Assembly: GCF_003330845.1 (NCBI RefSeq)
Contig: NZ_CP026121.1
Coordinates: 2,461,501-2,525,500, forward strand
DNA length: 64,000 nt
Direction of reading: 5' to 3'
DNA from: Streptomyces sp. Go-475
Lineage (GTDB): Bacteria > Actinomycetota > Actinomycetes > Streptomycetales > Streptomycetaceae
The notes below the pieces were generated by a model, which made no database searches, was not told the origin of the DNA, and was given only the letters and a program-made list of their open reading frames with translations. The position numbers and the translations under genes are program-made. Shown here piece by piece: positions 17,397-24,602 of the stretch; position 1 is the stretch's first letter, and every line of letters starts with the position of its first letter.

Positions 17397-18149
17397 CTAC
17401 TCCTGCGTGCCGAGCTGCGCCGCGAACCGGTCGTAGGGCACGGACGCGTGGACCGCGGCGTCGCGGACCTGGCAGTACCGCAGCACCTCGGCGGGCTCGG
17501 TGATGATCACGACGTCATGAAAGACGTCCTCGTCGTCGAAGCGGAGGATGGCGACGAGGCGGCTGTCGAAGATCCAGAAGTCCTCGGCGGGCAGATGCGC
17601 CCGCTCGGCGTCCTCACGCCACAGGTTCCGGACGTCCTCGCCGGTGGCCGCGTTGCAGCGGGCGTAGGACAGCAGGAACAACTGGCCCTCGGTCGGCGGG
17701 TTGTCGACGACGCGCACACGGCCGACGTACTTGCCCGCCTGGGTCTGCCGGCGAATGTTCTGGCACCAGTCGCTGTCGAGGTCCATCGGGGCGTGGCCCG
17801 TCTTGAGGAACTCGGTGTAGCCCTCGTCTTCGCGGTCGGAGGCGTAGCCGCGCCGGGTCTCCAGGTGCCAGGCCGAGTGCTCGAAGTGGTGGAACAGCTG
17901 GCCGAACTCCTCAAGGTCGATGAGTTTGGGCACGCGGTTCATCTCCTTCGGGCCGTGGTTCACGAGCAGCTCGCGGGGAACAACCACCGCGGCGTCGTCC
18001 AGTCCGAAGTGCTGCAACTGCCGCAAGTCCGCAGGGTCGGTGATTGGCCGTCCCTGGACGATGATCTCACCGCTGTCGAGGTCCTCGTGCAATGCCGGGC
18101 ACGCACCGTTCTTGCTGTCCGTGCCGTTGAATCGCAGCTGTCGCGCCAT
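17397..18149 (-). CDS. DUF6879 family protein
   Basis: A 250-residue protein that pairs with XRE-DUF5753 regulators in many Streptomyces. The N-terminal 65 residues (MARQLRFNGTDSKNGACPAL and following) form a small domain often seen attached. The remainder carries KLIDLEEFGQLF, ARCNAATGEDVRNL, FWIFDSRLVAILRFDDED and the C-terminal FAAQLGTQE, features of DUF6879. The ATG at 18149 follows GAGGGAGACCACC and is chosen over an upstream in-frame start. It is probably a partner or target of the adjacent regulator; its function is unknown. Confidence 0.8.
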   Translation of the reverse strand: MARQLRFNGTDSKNGACPALHEDLDSGEIIVQGRPITDPADLRQLQHFGLDDAAVVVPRELLVNHGPKEMNRVPKLIDLEEFGQLFHHFEHSAWHLETRRGYASDREDEGYTEFLKTGHAPMDLDSDWCQNIRRQTQAGKYVGRVRVVDNPPTEGQLFLLSYARCNAATGEDVRNLWREDAERAHLPAEDFWIFDSRLVAILRFDDEDVFHDVVIITEPAEVLRYCQVRDAAVHASVPYDRFAAQLGTQE

Positions 18150-18321
18150 GGTGGTCTCCCTCGTGCTGGGTTGCGTCGCCTTCAGCATCACCAGGCTCCG
18201 GGCCTCGTACTACCGTGCACGCGCCCCGTCGTGAGACCACCGGAGAACACTCGGTCAGGCCACGAGAACATTCGAGAACATCGCATGGCGGGTGTCAACA
18301 CCGCCTTCGTACGGTCCAGTC

Positions 18322-18528
18322 ATGGCCGAAACAACCGCACAGGACGTCGACCCTTTCACTGCCGCGGAGTCCCTCCGGGCGGCCCTCGATCAGGTCGGCA
18401 TCGTGCTGCCGTCGCTCTCGGTGGATCCGGCAGCGCCGAGCCTTCGTCTCGTGGAGCTGGGGCGCGTACGCGCGGACGTGGCCATGCGACTGGCACGCGC
18501 ACTCCAGCAAGGGAGCCCGACGACATGA
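18322..18528 (+). CDS. Small hypothetical protein, 68 aa
   Basis: An acidic then amphipathic helical protein (AAESLRAALDQVGIVLPSL, RVRADVAMRLARALQQG) without a recognised family. The ATG at 18322 lacks a ribosome site, so leaderless initiation is likely. Its TGA overlaps the next ATG (ATGA), indicating an operon of at least three coupled genes divergent from the DUF6879/XRE pair. Confidence 0.65.
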   Translation: MAETTAQDVDPFTAAESLRAALDQVGIVLPSLSVDPAAPSLRLVELGRVRADVAMRLARALQQGSPTT

Positions 18529-19127
18529 GCACGAAGCGACAGACCCTCGAGGGCACAACCATCGCGGATCCGCCTCCGCCCGACCTTGCGGTGATGCGGG
18601 AGACCACGCAGATTGTGCTCGGGGGCGACTCGGGGCCGCACCCTCTGCTGCGAGACGATGAAGTGGCCACGCTCACGGAGGCTCTGCTCGGGCACCTTGA
18701 ACTGCTCCTGCCCCAGGCCGAGCAGGCGGCCGCGCGGCTGCCGAGGAACAGCGTGACCCGATCCGGCGCGATGCACTGCGTCGCGGAGGCACGCGGCAAG
18801 CTCCGCGCACCCGAGCTGGGCTTTGCCGCGCTGGCCGGAAGCGTGACGTACGCACGGAGGCTGGCTCGCGTGCTGGTTGCCCTGTGCGAGCACTACGAGA
18901 TCGTCAGTGCGGGAGTGGAGGAGACGCCCGAGCAGAGGGCGTTCGTGCGCCTGGCCGAGCACTGCCTGAGGTGCCCGACGTGCCGGACCGTGGACGACAG
19001 GGGCTGGAACGCCAGGCTCTTCTGCGAGGAGGAGAGGAGGCTGTACGGGGAGTACCGGAGGGCATGCGCTCGCGCCGCCGCCACTCGCCGCGTCAGCCGC
19101 GGACGCTGTGTGGAGGCATCGGCATGA
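18525..19127 (+). CDS. DUF6415-like protein
   Basis: A 200-residue soluble protein. The middle, LLPQAEQAAARLPRNSV followed by a conserved EAR helix and YARRLARVLVALCEHYE, resembles the DUF6415 family found in Streptomyces regulator islands. The C-terminus adds CLRCPTCRTVD, a possible zinc knuckle, and a strongly basic tail (RACARAAATRRVSRGRC). It is coupled by ATGA overlaps to both neighbours. The function is unknown; the family name is given from pattern memory with moderate certainty. Confidence 0.65.
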   Translation: MSTKRQTLEGTTIADPPPPDLAVMRETTQIVLGGDSGPHPLLRDDEVATLTEALLGHLELLLPQAEQAAARLPRNSVTRSGAMHCVAEARGKLRAPELGFAALAGSVTYARRLARVLVALCEHYEIVSAGVEETPEQRAFVRLAEHCLRCPTCRTVDDRGWNARLFCEEERRLYGEYRRACARAAATRRVSRGRCVEASA

Positions 19128-19528
19128 CCACCATCGAACCCGAGGCACCCGACACTGACACCGACGAGTTCGAGCGGCTGGGCGAGCAGCTGGTGCGCAC
19201 GGCGAAGTCGTCCCGCGTCCGGGCTGCGGTCCAGGCGTTGGTCGAGGAGCGGACGATCCTGGAGGGTCGGGCCGTACGCCACGCCCTGATCATCGACACC
19301 GACGTCGGCGAGGTCGCCCACTTCGAAGGTCTGTCGGGGCTCCAGTACGGGCTGGGGCTCGACGAGGGACAGCGCTCCTTCCTCCACCTGGTGCTGTCCA
19401 TGGTGGGCATCGGGATCACCACGCTCGCCTCCGTGCAGGACCTGGACGACCGACGGCTCCAGATCATGCTGCGCGCGATCCTGCGGCTCGCGGGCAACGA
19501 CGACATCGCCGTCGGCCGCCGCCTGTGA
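19124..19528 (+). CDS. Hypothetical protein, 134 aa
   Basis: The third gene of the coupled set, starting at the ATGA overlap. It is acidic at the N-terminus and then mixed alpha/beta (AVRHALIIDTDVGEVAHFEG, FLHLVLSMVGIGITTLASV). It shows no membrane segment long enough to be certain and no recognised domain. Co-translation with the DUF6415-like protein suggests a shared role in this island. Confidence 0.65.
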   Translation: MTTIEPEAPDTDTDEFERLGEQLVRTAKSSRVRAAVQALVEERTILEGRAVRHALIIDTDVGEVAHFEGLSGLQYGLGLDEGQRSFLHLVLSMVGIGITTLASVQDLDDRRLQIMLRAILRLAGNDDIAVGRRL

Positions 19529-19546
19529 CCTCCTGGAGCACACACA

Positions 19547-19810
19547 ATGCCCAACCAGTTACCCCGCTGCCCGGCCGACGGGAAGCGGTCCTTCGCATCA
19601 CCCGAAGCTGCAAGCCGCTGGCTGGCCGGCAAGGCAGACGAGTTCGCGGCCCGGCCGGCCACCGATTCGTACCCCAAGTACAGCTACGAGTGCCGCAGAT
19701 GCCCCTTCGTGCATGTCGCGACCAAGCCGCCGGAGCGCGCGACCCTGAGCCGGGGCGGAAGGTCGAAGAGCAGGAAGAACCGGAGGCGCTTCGGCGGCAA
19801 GAACGGGTGA
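19547..19810 (+). CDS. Small zinc-ribbon-like protein, 87 aa
   Basis: The sequence starts MPNQLPRCPADGKRSF and later has YECRRCPFVHV, giving a C8...C49-x2-C52...H spacing that suggests a single zinc finger. The C-terminus is very basic (RGGRSKSRKNRRRFGGKNG), consistent with nucleic-acid binding. It lies 18 bases after the previous gene on the same strand. No family is assigned. Confidence 0.6.
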   Translation: MPNQLPRCPADGKRSFASPEAASRWLAGKADEFAARPATDSYPKYSYECRRCPFVHVATKPPERATLSRGGRSKSRKNRRRFGGKNG

Positions 19811-19844
19811 CCCCCTGCCGTCGACAGGAAGCGGGCCCTCGACC

Positions 19845-19880
19845 GCGGCCGCCCTCGTCACCCCCGTCGGGGGCGGCCGC
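19845..19880. terminator. GC hairpin between convergent genes
   Basis: GCGGCCGCCC (19845-19854) and GGGCGGCCGC (19871-19880) form a perfect 10-bp stem. It lies between the convergent zinc-ribbon gene and the XRE gene, whose stop codon adjoins the right arm. Confidence 0.7.
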
Positions 19881-20147
19881 TCACTTCACCAGCTCCGACA
19901 GCGGCGTGTTCAGGACGTCGGCGATGAGCAGCAGCTCGGTGATGGTGGGAGCCCGCTGCGCAGTCTCGTACCGGTGGATCGTCTTGTGGTCCAGGCCGAC
20001 GCGCTCGCCGAGCTGAACCTGCGAGAGGCCTTCACCGCGGCGCGGCTCGCGGATGCGGTCCCCGATGACCCGGCGGCGGGCGAGTACCCAGTCGGGCATG
20101 GGATCGAGAGGCACCCGACCAAGCGGTAACGATCCGCGGGCGGTCAT
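19881..20147 (-). CDS. XRE-family transcriptional regulator
   Basis: An 88-residue DNA-binding protein with one Cro/C1 helix-turn-helix: LSQVQLGERVGLDHKTIHRY, then TAQRAPTITELLLIADVL. A start at the internal MPDWVLARRR (20099) would match the usual family N-terminus, so the first 16 residues are uncertain. It ends the regulator island and lies just outside the left attachment site of the integrated element. Confidence 0.75.
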   Translation of the reverse strand: MTARGSLPLGRVPLDPMPDWVLARRRVIGDRIREPRRGEGLSQVQLGERVGLDHKTIHRYETAQRAPTITELLLIADVLNTPLSELVK

Positions 20148-20314
20148 CCGCTGGTCGCCGCCCGCGGGCCGTTCCTCCTCACGCCCCGACGATCAAGTCC
20201 CTCACACGAGTGGCACAGAAACATGATCGTTTGGAGTGGTGGACTGTGGACTTCGCTCACAGGAGAGGCCCCCTGCGAAATCTCCAGGAGGCCTCTGACC
20301 TGCTACTCGGTACC

Positions 20315-20361
20315 GTGGGCGCGGACGGTTTCGAACCGCCGACATCCTGCTTGTAAGGCAG
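20315..20361. repeat. attL: 47-bp partial tRNA-Val copy
   Basis: Identical to 26960-27006. It contains the 3' half of the tRNA from the anticodon stem through the acceptor and discriminator, then diverges. The flank here does not encode CCA (the minus strand reads CCCACGGTA), which preserves the pre-integration chromosomal end of the tRNA gene. Confidence 0.9.
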
Positions 20362-20477
20362 TGCGACTAGCCAAGACTCTAACCAGGGACAACACCACTG
20401 GTCAACAACTCCCAAGCCATACAGGCAACTTGCCATGGACTACCTACTGAAGCTGCCTCCCCACCAGGGCATGAGTA

Positions 20478-20509
20478 GACCCCCTGGCCATCGGCGCAGT
20501 CAGGGGGTC
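20478..20509 (-). terminator. Hairpin downstream of the first element gene
   Basis: GACCCCCTG and CAGGGGGTC form a perfect 9-bp stem 18 bases past the stop of the minus-strand gene ending at 20527. The loop contains GCC and CGGCGC. Confidence 0.6.
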
Positions 20510-20526
20510 AGTCGTGGGGTGTCTCG

Positions 20527-20847
20527 TCAGTCAGCCGTCAGTTCCTCGGTCTCGTCGTCGCTCATAGCTGTCAGCCGCTCACCTCGGCACTCGGCTACCT
20601 CCGCGGCCTGATTCGCCCAGAAGCACATGGTGTAGAGAGACCGGATCAGTTGATCCTTGGTCGCCTTGGGGTTCATCACCAGAGCCATGGCCCGTTCGAC
20701 GTCCCTACGGGTCGACCTGAGGATGTTCTCTTCCCTGCCCTCTGCCAACCGCTGCATGACTCCCCCGGGCTGATAGAAGCCTGTCTTACCTGTGCCATCG
20801 GCCGGCATCCGTCGTAGCTCCGACTGCCCCTCTGGAATGATGCTCAT
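20527..20847 (-). CDS. Element hypothetical protein, 106 aa
   Basis: No family was recognised. The protein is soluble, with a polar N-terminus (GTGKTGFYQPGG), a charged helix (REENILRSTRRDVERAMALV), a helix with one Trp and Cys (SLYTMCFWANQAAEVAECRG) and an acidic end (SDDETEELTAD). AAGGAAGG lies upstream of the ATG. It is divergent from the GntR-type regulator across the palindrome at 20941, so it may share its control. Being next to attL, it could belong to the element's accessory end. Confidence 0.65.
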   Translation of the reverse strand: MSIIPEGQSELRRMPADGTGKTGFYQPGGVMQRLAEGREENILRSTRRDVERAMALVMNPKATKDQLIRSLYTMCFWANQAAEVAECRGERLTAMSDDETEELTAD

Positions 20848-20940
20848 GGGTCCGAACCTTCCTTCGGATCAAGGCCCCGGTGTCAGAGCTAGTCCCTCTG
20901 TCCGGGGCCGTTCTCTGTCTGAGCCGTCGAGTCTACGCAC

Positions 20941-20952
20941 ACTGTGCACAGT
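20941..20952. promoter_or_regulatory. Candidate operator: perfect 12-bp palindrome
   Basis: ACTGTGCACAGT is self-complementary and fits the GT-N-AC core of GntR-family operators. Related GTGCACAG/GCACAG pieces recur just downstream, between here and the regulator start at 21009. It lies between two divergent genes, as expected for autoregulation. Confidence 0.55.
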
Positions 20953-21008
20953 CCGCACAGCGTGCTACCCAAAGTGCTGAGTGCAGAGGGTGCACAGACC
21001 ATGAGGCC

Positions 21009-21215
21009 ATGGAATACGAGTGGCAGCGTGTGGCACGTGACCTTGAACAGAGGATCAATGCAGGCGAGATCCCCTCAGGTGGTCGGCTGGAGAACGAGAG
21101 GGAGCTAGCCGACAGGTACAGGGTCAGTGCTGGCACAGTCCGTAGGGCAGACAGGGACCTCAGGGAGAGAGGCTTGGTCGAAACCCTGCCAGCCAAGGGA
21201 ACGTTCGTCGTCTGA
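21009..21215 (+). CDS. Small GntR-type DNA-binding protein (KorSA-like)
   Basis: A 68-residue protein consisting only of a winged helix-turn-helix: WQRVARDLEQRINAGEIPSG, LENERELADRYRVSAGTVRR, then the wing GLVETLPAKGTFVV. The absence of an effector domain is typical of short GntR proteins in Streptomyces phages and integrative elements, where such regulators silence transfer or lytic genes. It is the only clear plus-strand gene of the element. The start ATG at 21009 has GAGG unusually close, so the exact start is slightly uncertain. Confidence 0.8.
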   Translation: MEYEWQRVARDLEQRINAGEIPSGGRLENERELADRYRVSAGTVRRADRDLRERGLVETLPAKGTFVV

Positions 21216-21511
21216 CGTTTCTATTGGGCCCTGGCTCCTGCCTCTGATGTCTCGTCTCGTGTCTGCTAACTGGCTTGTTGGTGTCGTTTCGCATGCCACC
21301 CATCTAAGGCAGGCCGGCATTGTCTGCGCCTGCCCAGGTATATACACACGCACACCCCCGGGGTAATGGGTAGAAAGGCATTCGGAGAACCCGCCGGGAG
21401 TCCTTGCATTCGATCGCGTACGGGTTTCAGACTTTTCCAAGATCTCAATGCCAAACACGAAAGCCGGGGACCCTGACAGCCAAAAAAGTTGCCAAAATCC
21501 CCGGGTATGTG
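21216..21511. other. Noncoding AT-richer gap within the element
   Basis: About 296 bases between two genes whose 3' ends face each other. Open frames here have no credible ribosome sites or composition. It holds an alternating TATATACACACGCACAC stretch near 21340 and GC palindromic bits (CCCCGGGG near 21356), with A-rich CCAAAAAAGTTGCCAAAA near 21480. These may contribute to termination on both strands. Confidence 0.5.
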
Positions 21512-22273
21512 TCAGTGCTCCCAGTTGCCACCGTATCCGTCAGCCTTGGCAATGAAATGCCGCGGCTTGTGATTATGGTTGAACTCCTCCGTGACAGGAG
21601 GATTCGGGTTGGGCTCAATAAGGCCAGGAACCTTCACAACCCAATCCAGGTAATCCAGTTCCTGGGACGCCTCCCAGGTAAGCCGGCCATCCTCGGCAAG
21701 CTGCCAGTATTCCAGGTTGTCACCCTGGCTATGCCCATACCGCGGGTGAGTATCCATGTCGCCCTCAGACACACAGAATGTGAACAGACCAGCGTGCTTC
21801 TCCAGAGTCGCCTTAGCCTCCATAGCGGCCCTATGCAGCCGCTCCCATTCCTCCCTGGCCTTCTGCGCCTTAGCCGCCTCCTTGAGGCCCATCGGCAATA
21901 GCTCTGCCTTTACTCCCTCCAAATATTCCTGGTGAGCCTTGGACACCAGGGCCTCAAGGGCGGGAACCATACGGCGATATTCACTCACCTTCTCCTCAAT
22001 GGGGCGCAGCGTGGCGTCACGGTCCGGGAGTTCCTTGCCTGCCGCCGCAGCCTGTATCTCCTGTTCCTTGAGTTCCTGCTCAGCTTCTCGAATAGCCGGC
22101 ACATGGTAAACGTACTGGTCCAAGGCATTCAGAGTTCGTCGGGAGGTATAACGAGAATTCTCGGTCTTGTATTCAGACAGCCTGGCCTCTGCCTGCTCCC
22201 AAGCCTTCTTGAGAGCCTTTACCCGAGTAGACAGGGGAAGATCGGCAGGGATATCCATCGTGTTCTTAGTCAT
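21512..22273 (-). CDS. Element coiled-coil protein, about 253 aa
   Basis: No family was recognised. Residues about 15-170 are strongly helical with coiled-coil character (RVKALKKAWEQAEARLSEYK, AIREAEQELKEQEIQAAA, EEKVSEYRRMVPALEALV). A C-terminal globular part follows, with FTFCVSEGDMDTHPRYG, YWQLAEDGRLTWEASQELD and a His-rich end. The ATG at 22273 has GGAGAGACC and is preferred over TTG at 22297. A structural or DNA-associated role is possible, but nothing in the sequence proves one. Confidence 0.7.
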   Translation of the reverse strand: MTKNTMDIPADLPLSTRVKALKKAWEQAEARLSEYKTENSRYTSRRTLNALDQYVYHVPAIREAEQELKEQEIQAAAAGKELPDRDATLRPIEEKVSEYRRMVPALEALVSKAHQEYLEGVKAELLPMGLKEAAKAQKAREEWERLHRAAMEAKATLEKHAGLFTFCVSEGDMDTHPRYGHSQGDNLEYWQLAEDGRLTWEASQELDYLDWVVKVPGLIEPNPNPPVTEEFNHNHKPRHFIAKADGYGGNWEH

Positions 22274-22305
22274 GGTCTCTCCAATGTTCGTAGTCAATGT
22301 GTTCC

Positions 22306-22431
22306 TTACTCGCCCCGGACATGGAAGTGTCCGGCCCTTATGGCCTCATACACTTCTAGGGGTGTCATGTCATTCAGCTCTGCATGTGTCTGCCGTCCTG
22401 TTGTCAGGGTGTCCGTAGTGCTGTCATCCAT
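22306..22431 (-). CDS. Element small protein, 41 aa
   Basis: A very short gene with a strong ribosome site (AGGAGAAGCGCA before ATG). The product MDDSTTDTLTTGRQTHAELN continues to DMTPLEVYEAIRAGHFHVRG, an acidic peptide with one amphipathic helix. It sits between the DUF2637 and coiled-coil genes in the same direction, overlapping neither. Its function is unknown. Confidence 0.55.
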   Translation of the reverse strand: MDDSTTDTLTTGRQTHAELNDMTPLEVYEAIRAGHFHVRGE

Positions 22432-22441
22432 TGCGCTTCTC

Positions 22442-23113
22442 CTATGCAGTGAGCTGAGAGAGGTAACGGGCCCCGGTACGCTCAGAGACCTTGAAGGCAG
22501 CAGCAAGAGCCTTAGCAGTCACCTTCTGTCCAGTCTTATCGAGAGTGTCACCCACACCCCGGATAGCTTGGAGAGAGGGACGGGAACGGCCCTGCGCGCC
22601 CTTCTTACGGGGCGCAGCAGGAGTAGGCACTTCGGTCTCTTCCTCGGCAGCCTCAGAGCCGTTTACAGGCTCTTCCTCGTTCTCATGTCCGGATTCAAGA
22701 GGAGTGACACCGACAGTGGACTTTGGCAGTGCAGCCAAATGGAGCATGTGAGCGGCTGCAAGAGCCGGCACAGAGGACACAGCAGCCACAAGCCACGGAC
22801 CAAAAGTCATGTAGCCGCTGGAGATAAGGTGTCCGACCACCTGAGCAGACAGAGCCATCCCCAAGGCAACTCCACTGCCAGCAATTGCAGACTTCCGGCC
22901 CTTTGTGCCACGGGGCCGAGTAGTGGCAATGACAGCAGATGCAGCGGAGTACAGAGACAGCACTAGCGGCATGAGGTACTCGAAGTTGTTCGAGAAGCCG
23001 GAAGCACGGGCTAGCTGAATCTCTGCCGGCATTGAGATGACGAGAGCAGAGATGAGCACCAGGGGCCGAGAGATGACAGCGGTAAGCCTGGCATACAGGG
23101 GAGTGTGGTTCAT
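22442..23113 (-). CDS. DUF2637-type membrane protein with C-terminal HTH-like domain
   Basis: A roughly 223-residue protein. Four hydrophobic segments (LVLISALVISMPAEIQLA, YLMPLVLSLYSAASAVIA, GVALGMALSAQVVGHLI, WLVAAVSSVPALAAAHML) match the DUF2637 layout found in Streptomyces plasmid spread (Spd-like) proteins and actinophages. An acidic/Pro linker follows, then a C-terminal helical domain ending KALAAAFKVSERTGARYLSQ that resembles a helix-turn-helix. It could sit at the membrane and contact DNA. The ATG at 23113 is taken; GTG or TTG starts lie up to 15 bases upstream. Confidence 0.75.
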   Translation of the reverse strand: MNHTPLYARLTAVISRPLVLISALVISMPAEIQLARASGFSNNFEYLMPLVLSLYSAASAVIATTRPRGTKGRKSAIAGSGVALGMALSAQVVGHLISSGYMTFGPWLVAAVSSVPALAAAHMLHLAALPKSTVGVTPLESGHENEEEPVNGSEAAEEETEVPTPAAPRKKGAQGRSRPSLQAIRGVGDTLDKTGQKVTAKALAAAFKVSERTGARYLSQLTA

Positions 23114-23131
23114 TGTCACGCGTTCCAATCG

Positions 23132-23386
23132 TTAGAGGATGACGGAGCGAATGGCGCTCCGAACGGCAGGATCAGTAATATTCTTGAGAGCCTCAGCCAA
23201 AGGGATGTTGAGCACCTTGGCCATAAGGATCTGACTGCGCAGACTTGGAGTGCGCTCCCCATAGAACCACTTGGTTACAGCCTTGTAGGTAATGCCAGTT
23301 GCCTCAGCTATCTCTGCGTAGCCGATACCGCGGGCACGTCGAATTGCATCCCAGGATTCACGATCCCAGAGATTAATGTCAGACAT
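23132..23386 (-). CDS. XRE-family regulator of the element
   Basis: An 84-residue Cro/C1-type protein: SWDAIRRARGIGYAEIAEAT, GITYKAVTKWFYGERTPSL and a short C-terminal helix. It starts at the ATG with AGGAGAGATTGAC. It lies 18 bases upstream of the DUF2637 gene on the same strand, so they are likely co-transcribed. It is a candidate repressor or excision/lysogeny regulator of the element; no dedicated Xis was recognised, and this protein could fill that role. Confidence 0.75.
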   Translation of the reverse strand: MSDINLWDRESWDAIRRARGIGYAEIAEATGITYKAVTKWFYGERTPSLRSQILMAKVLNIPLAEALKNITDPAVRSAIRSVIL

Positions 23387-23775
23387 GTCAATCTCTCCTA
23401 TGTAGGAAAACGAGGGAAGGGAGGGCAAAAGAAGATGGCCCCGGCTCTCACGCAGAACGAGAGAACCAGGGCCAGAACCATCTAGGCTAACCAAGCCATC
23501 CGAGGATGGCTCCCAGATACCTAGACGGCAGTAGGGGAGGAACCAGGCATGACCACGAACCAGAGAGGACTAGTGGGAAAACTTTCCTTCAAAGTCCTTC
23601 CCTATAGACGTCGCTGACACTCTCGGCGTTTTTGGACGTCGCCCCTTGAATCTGAGAGCCAGATCACAGCAGAGGCACTGTCCAAGGTTCCGAGACCAGA
23701 GGCGCAGCCGAACACAGAGGGCAGGGAGGACAACTTGAGGCGTAGCGCTAGGGCCAGGGGGACTCTCAGAGGCTC
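23387..23775. other. Intergenic region with hairpin and repeated GACGTCG
   Basis: 389 bases without a credible gene. A hairpin at about 23438-23475 (GGCCC..CTCTC paired with GAGAG..GGGCC) has a run of A on its left, giving a U-tract for minus-strand transcripts. It probably ends transcription from upstream or attenuates the XRE operon. GACGTCGC near 23608 is echoed by GGACGTCGCC near 23634, a possible regulator site pair. Confidence 0.5.
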
Positions 23776-24222
23776 TCAGGCAGCCAGAGACAGCCGGGGA
23801 GCAGTAGCCAGAAAGTCTTGTATCTCGTCTGAGAACTCAAAGCGTTCACCGGGGCCCGGCACCCGGCTCTTCTCAAACCGATAGTGCAAGACAGCTTCCA
23901 AGGCACAACCGCCGGCCATGACTGCCAGGATGTCAAACCCTGGCCCTTCTTTCTCCGCTTCCCGCTTCAAGTCTCGGAATCGCCTCTTAAGCGTTTCCTC
24001 TGTGTTGGAGTAACCAATCTTGACTGTCTCGTCAGGGAGTAACACCACATAGCAGAATCCGGGGAATGCCTCCACACCATGGATAGCCGCGGACTGTCGG
24101 ATGGTGTATGTGCGGCCTCGGTAATACAAGTTCAGGTGTTCATTACACAACGGCATGGAGTGATGCACCAAGGCATCGGCACCACAGACAACATCATCTT
24201 TAGTCCAGCAACAAGTAACCAT
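23776..24222 (-). CDS. GIY-YIG/MUG113 (T5orf172)-like protein
   Basis: A 148-residue protein starting at the ATG after GGGAGATTGACC (a longer reading to 24291 exists). The N-terminus has clustered Cys/His (VTCCWTKDDVVCGADALVHH, then MPLCNEHL), suggesting a zinc-binding module. The rest fits the GIY-YIG-related MUG113 fold: FCYVVLLPDETVKIGYSN, LKRRFRDLKRE, then ALEAVLHYRFEKSRVPG and GERFEF with the conserved Glu and His. GIY-YIG proteins are nucleases of mobile elements and restriction systems. Catalysis is not certain because the YIG tyrosine is shifted (KIGYS form). Confidence 0.7.
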   Translation of the reverse strand: MVTCCWTKDDVVCGADALVHHSMPLCNEHLNLYYRGRTYTIRQSAAIHGVEAFPGFCYVVLLPDETVKIGYSNTEETLKRRFRDLKREAEKEGPGFDILAVMAGGCALEAVLHYRFEKSRVPGPGERFEFSDEIQDFLATAPRLSLAA

Positions 24223-24334
24223 GGTCAATCTCCCAAGCATTCTCCAAACACCAGGAGCCCTCTTTCGGGAGGGCTCCATACTGTTGTTCATTCTTACTTA
24301 CATATCTCACAAGGAACACGGAAGAGAATATGGC

Positions 24335-24374
24335 CCCCCTACCCCCCAAGCCGTTTACTTGGTGAGGTAGGGGG
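24335..24374. terminator. Hairpin in the 24.2-24.6 kb gap
   Basis: CCCCCTACC...CCAAG pairs imperfectly with CTTGG..GGTAGGGGG across a short loop. It lies downstream of the minus-strand gene ending at 24575 and upstream of the MUG113-like gene. Confidence 0.55.
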
Positions 24375-24383
24375 TAACCACAC

Positions 24384-24602
24384 TCATCTTCCGTATCCCT
24401 TGCGGCTTATCGCACTGAGGTATCCGTAGAGAGTCCCCATTTGAGCATCTCTTCCATGTGCTCTGGTCTTGGGAAGGCCCCTGGTGTTTCCACCACGCCA
24501 GAGGCTCACCGACCGAGTGAGCTTGGCTCCAGAGGATTGCTCCTCCACTAGTTCTGAATAAATGCGACGCAGACTCAGCCGGGGAGGTTGGCGGACATCC
24601 AT
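24384..24602 (-). CDS. Doubtful small ORF, 72 aa
   Basis: Overlaps the 3' end of the larger gene by 28 bases and begins MDVRQPPRLSLRRIYSELVE after AGGGATGT. The product is basic, with no recognised domain. It fills part of an otherwise empty 350-base gap, and a weak ribosome site is the only support. It may not be a gene. Confidence 0.2.
   Translation of the reverse strand: MDVRQPPRLSLRRIYSELVEEQSSGAKLTRSVSLWRGGNTRGLPKTRAHGRDAQMGTLYGYLSAISRKGYGR

Noticed and set aside
21932..22966. 344-residue plus-strand open frame in the element
   Set aside because: Antisense to the DUF2637 gene and its neighbours, which have ribosome sites and recognisable features; this frame has neither.
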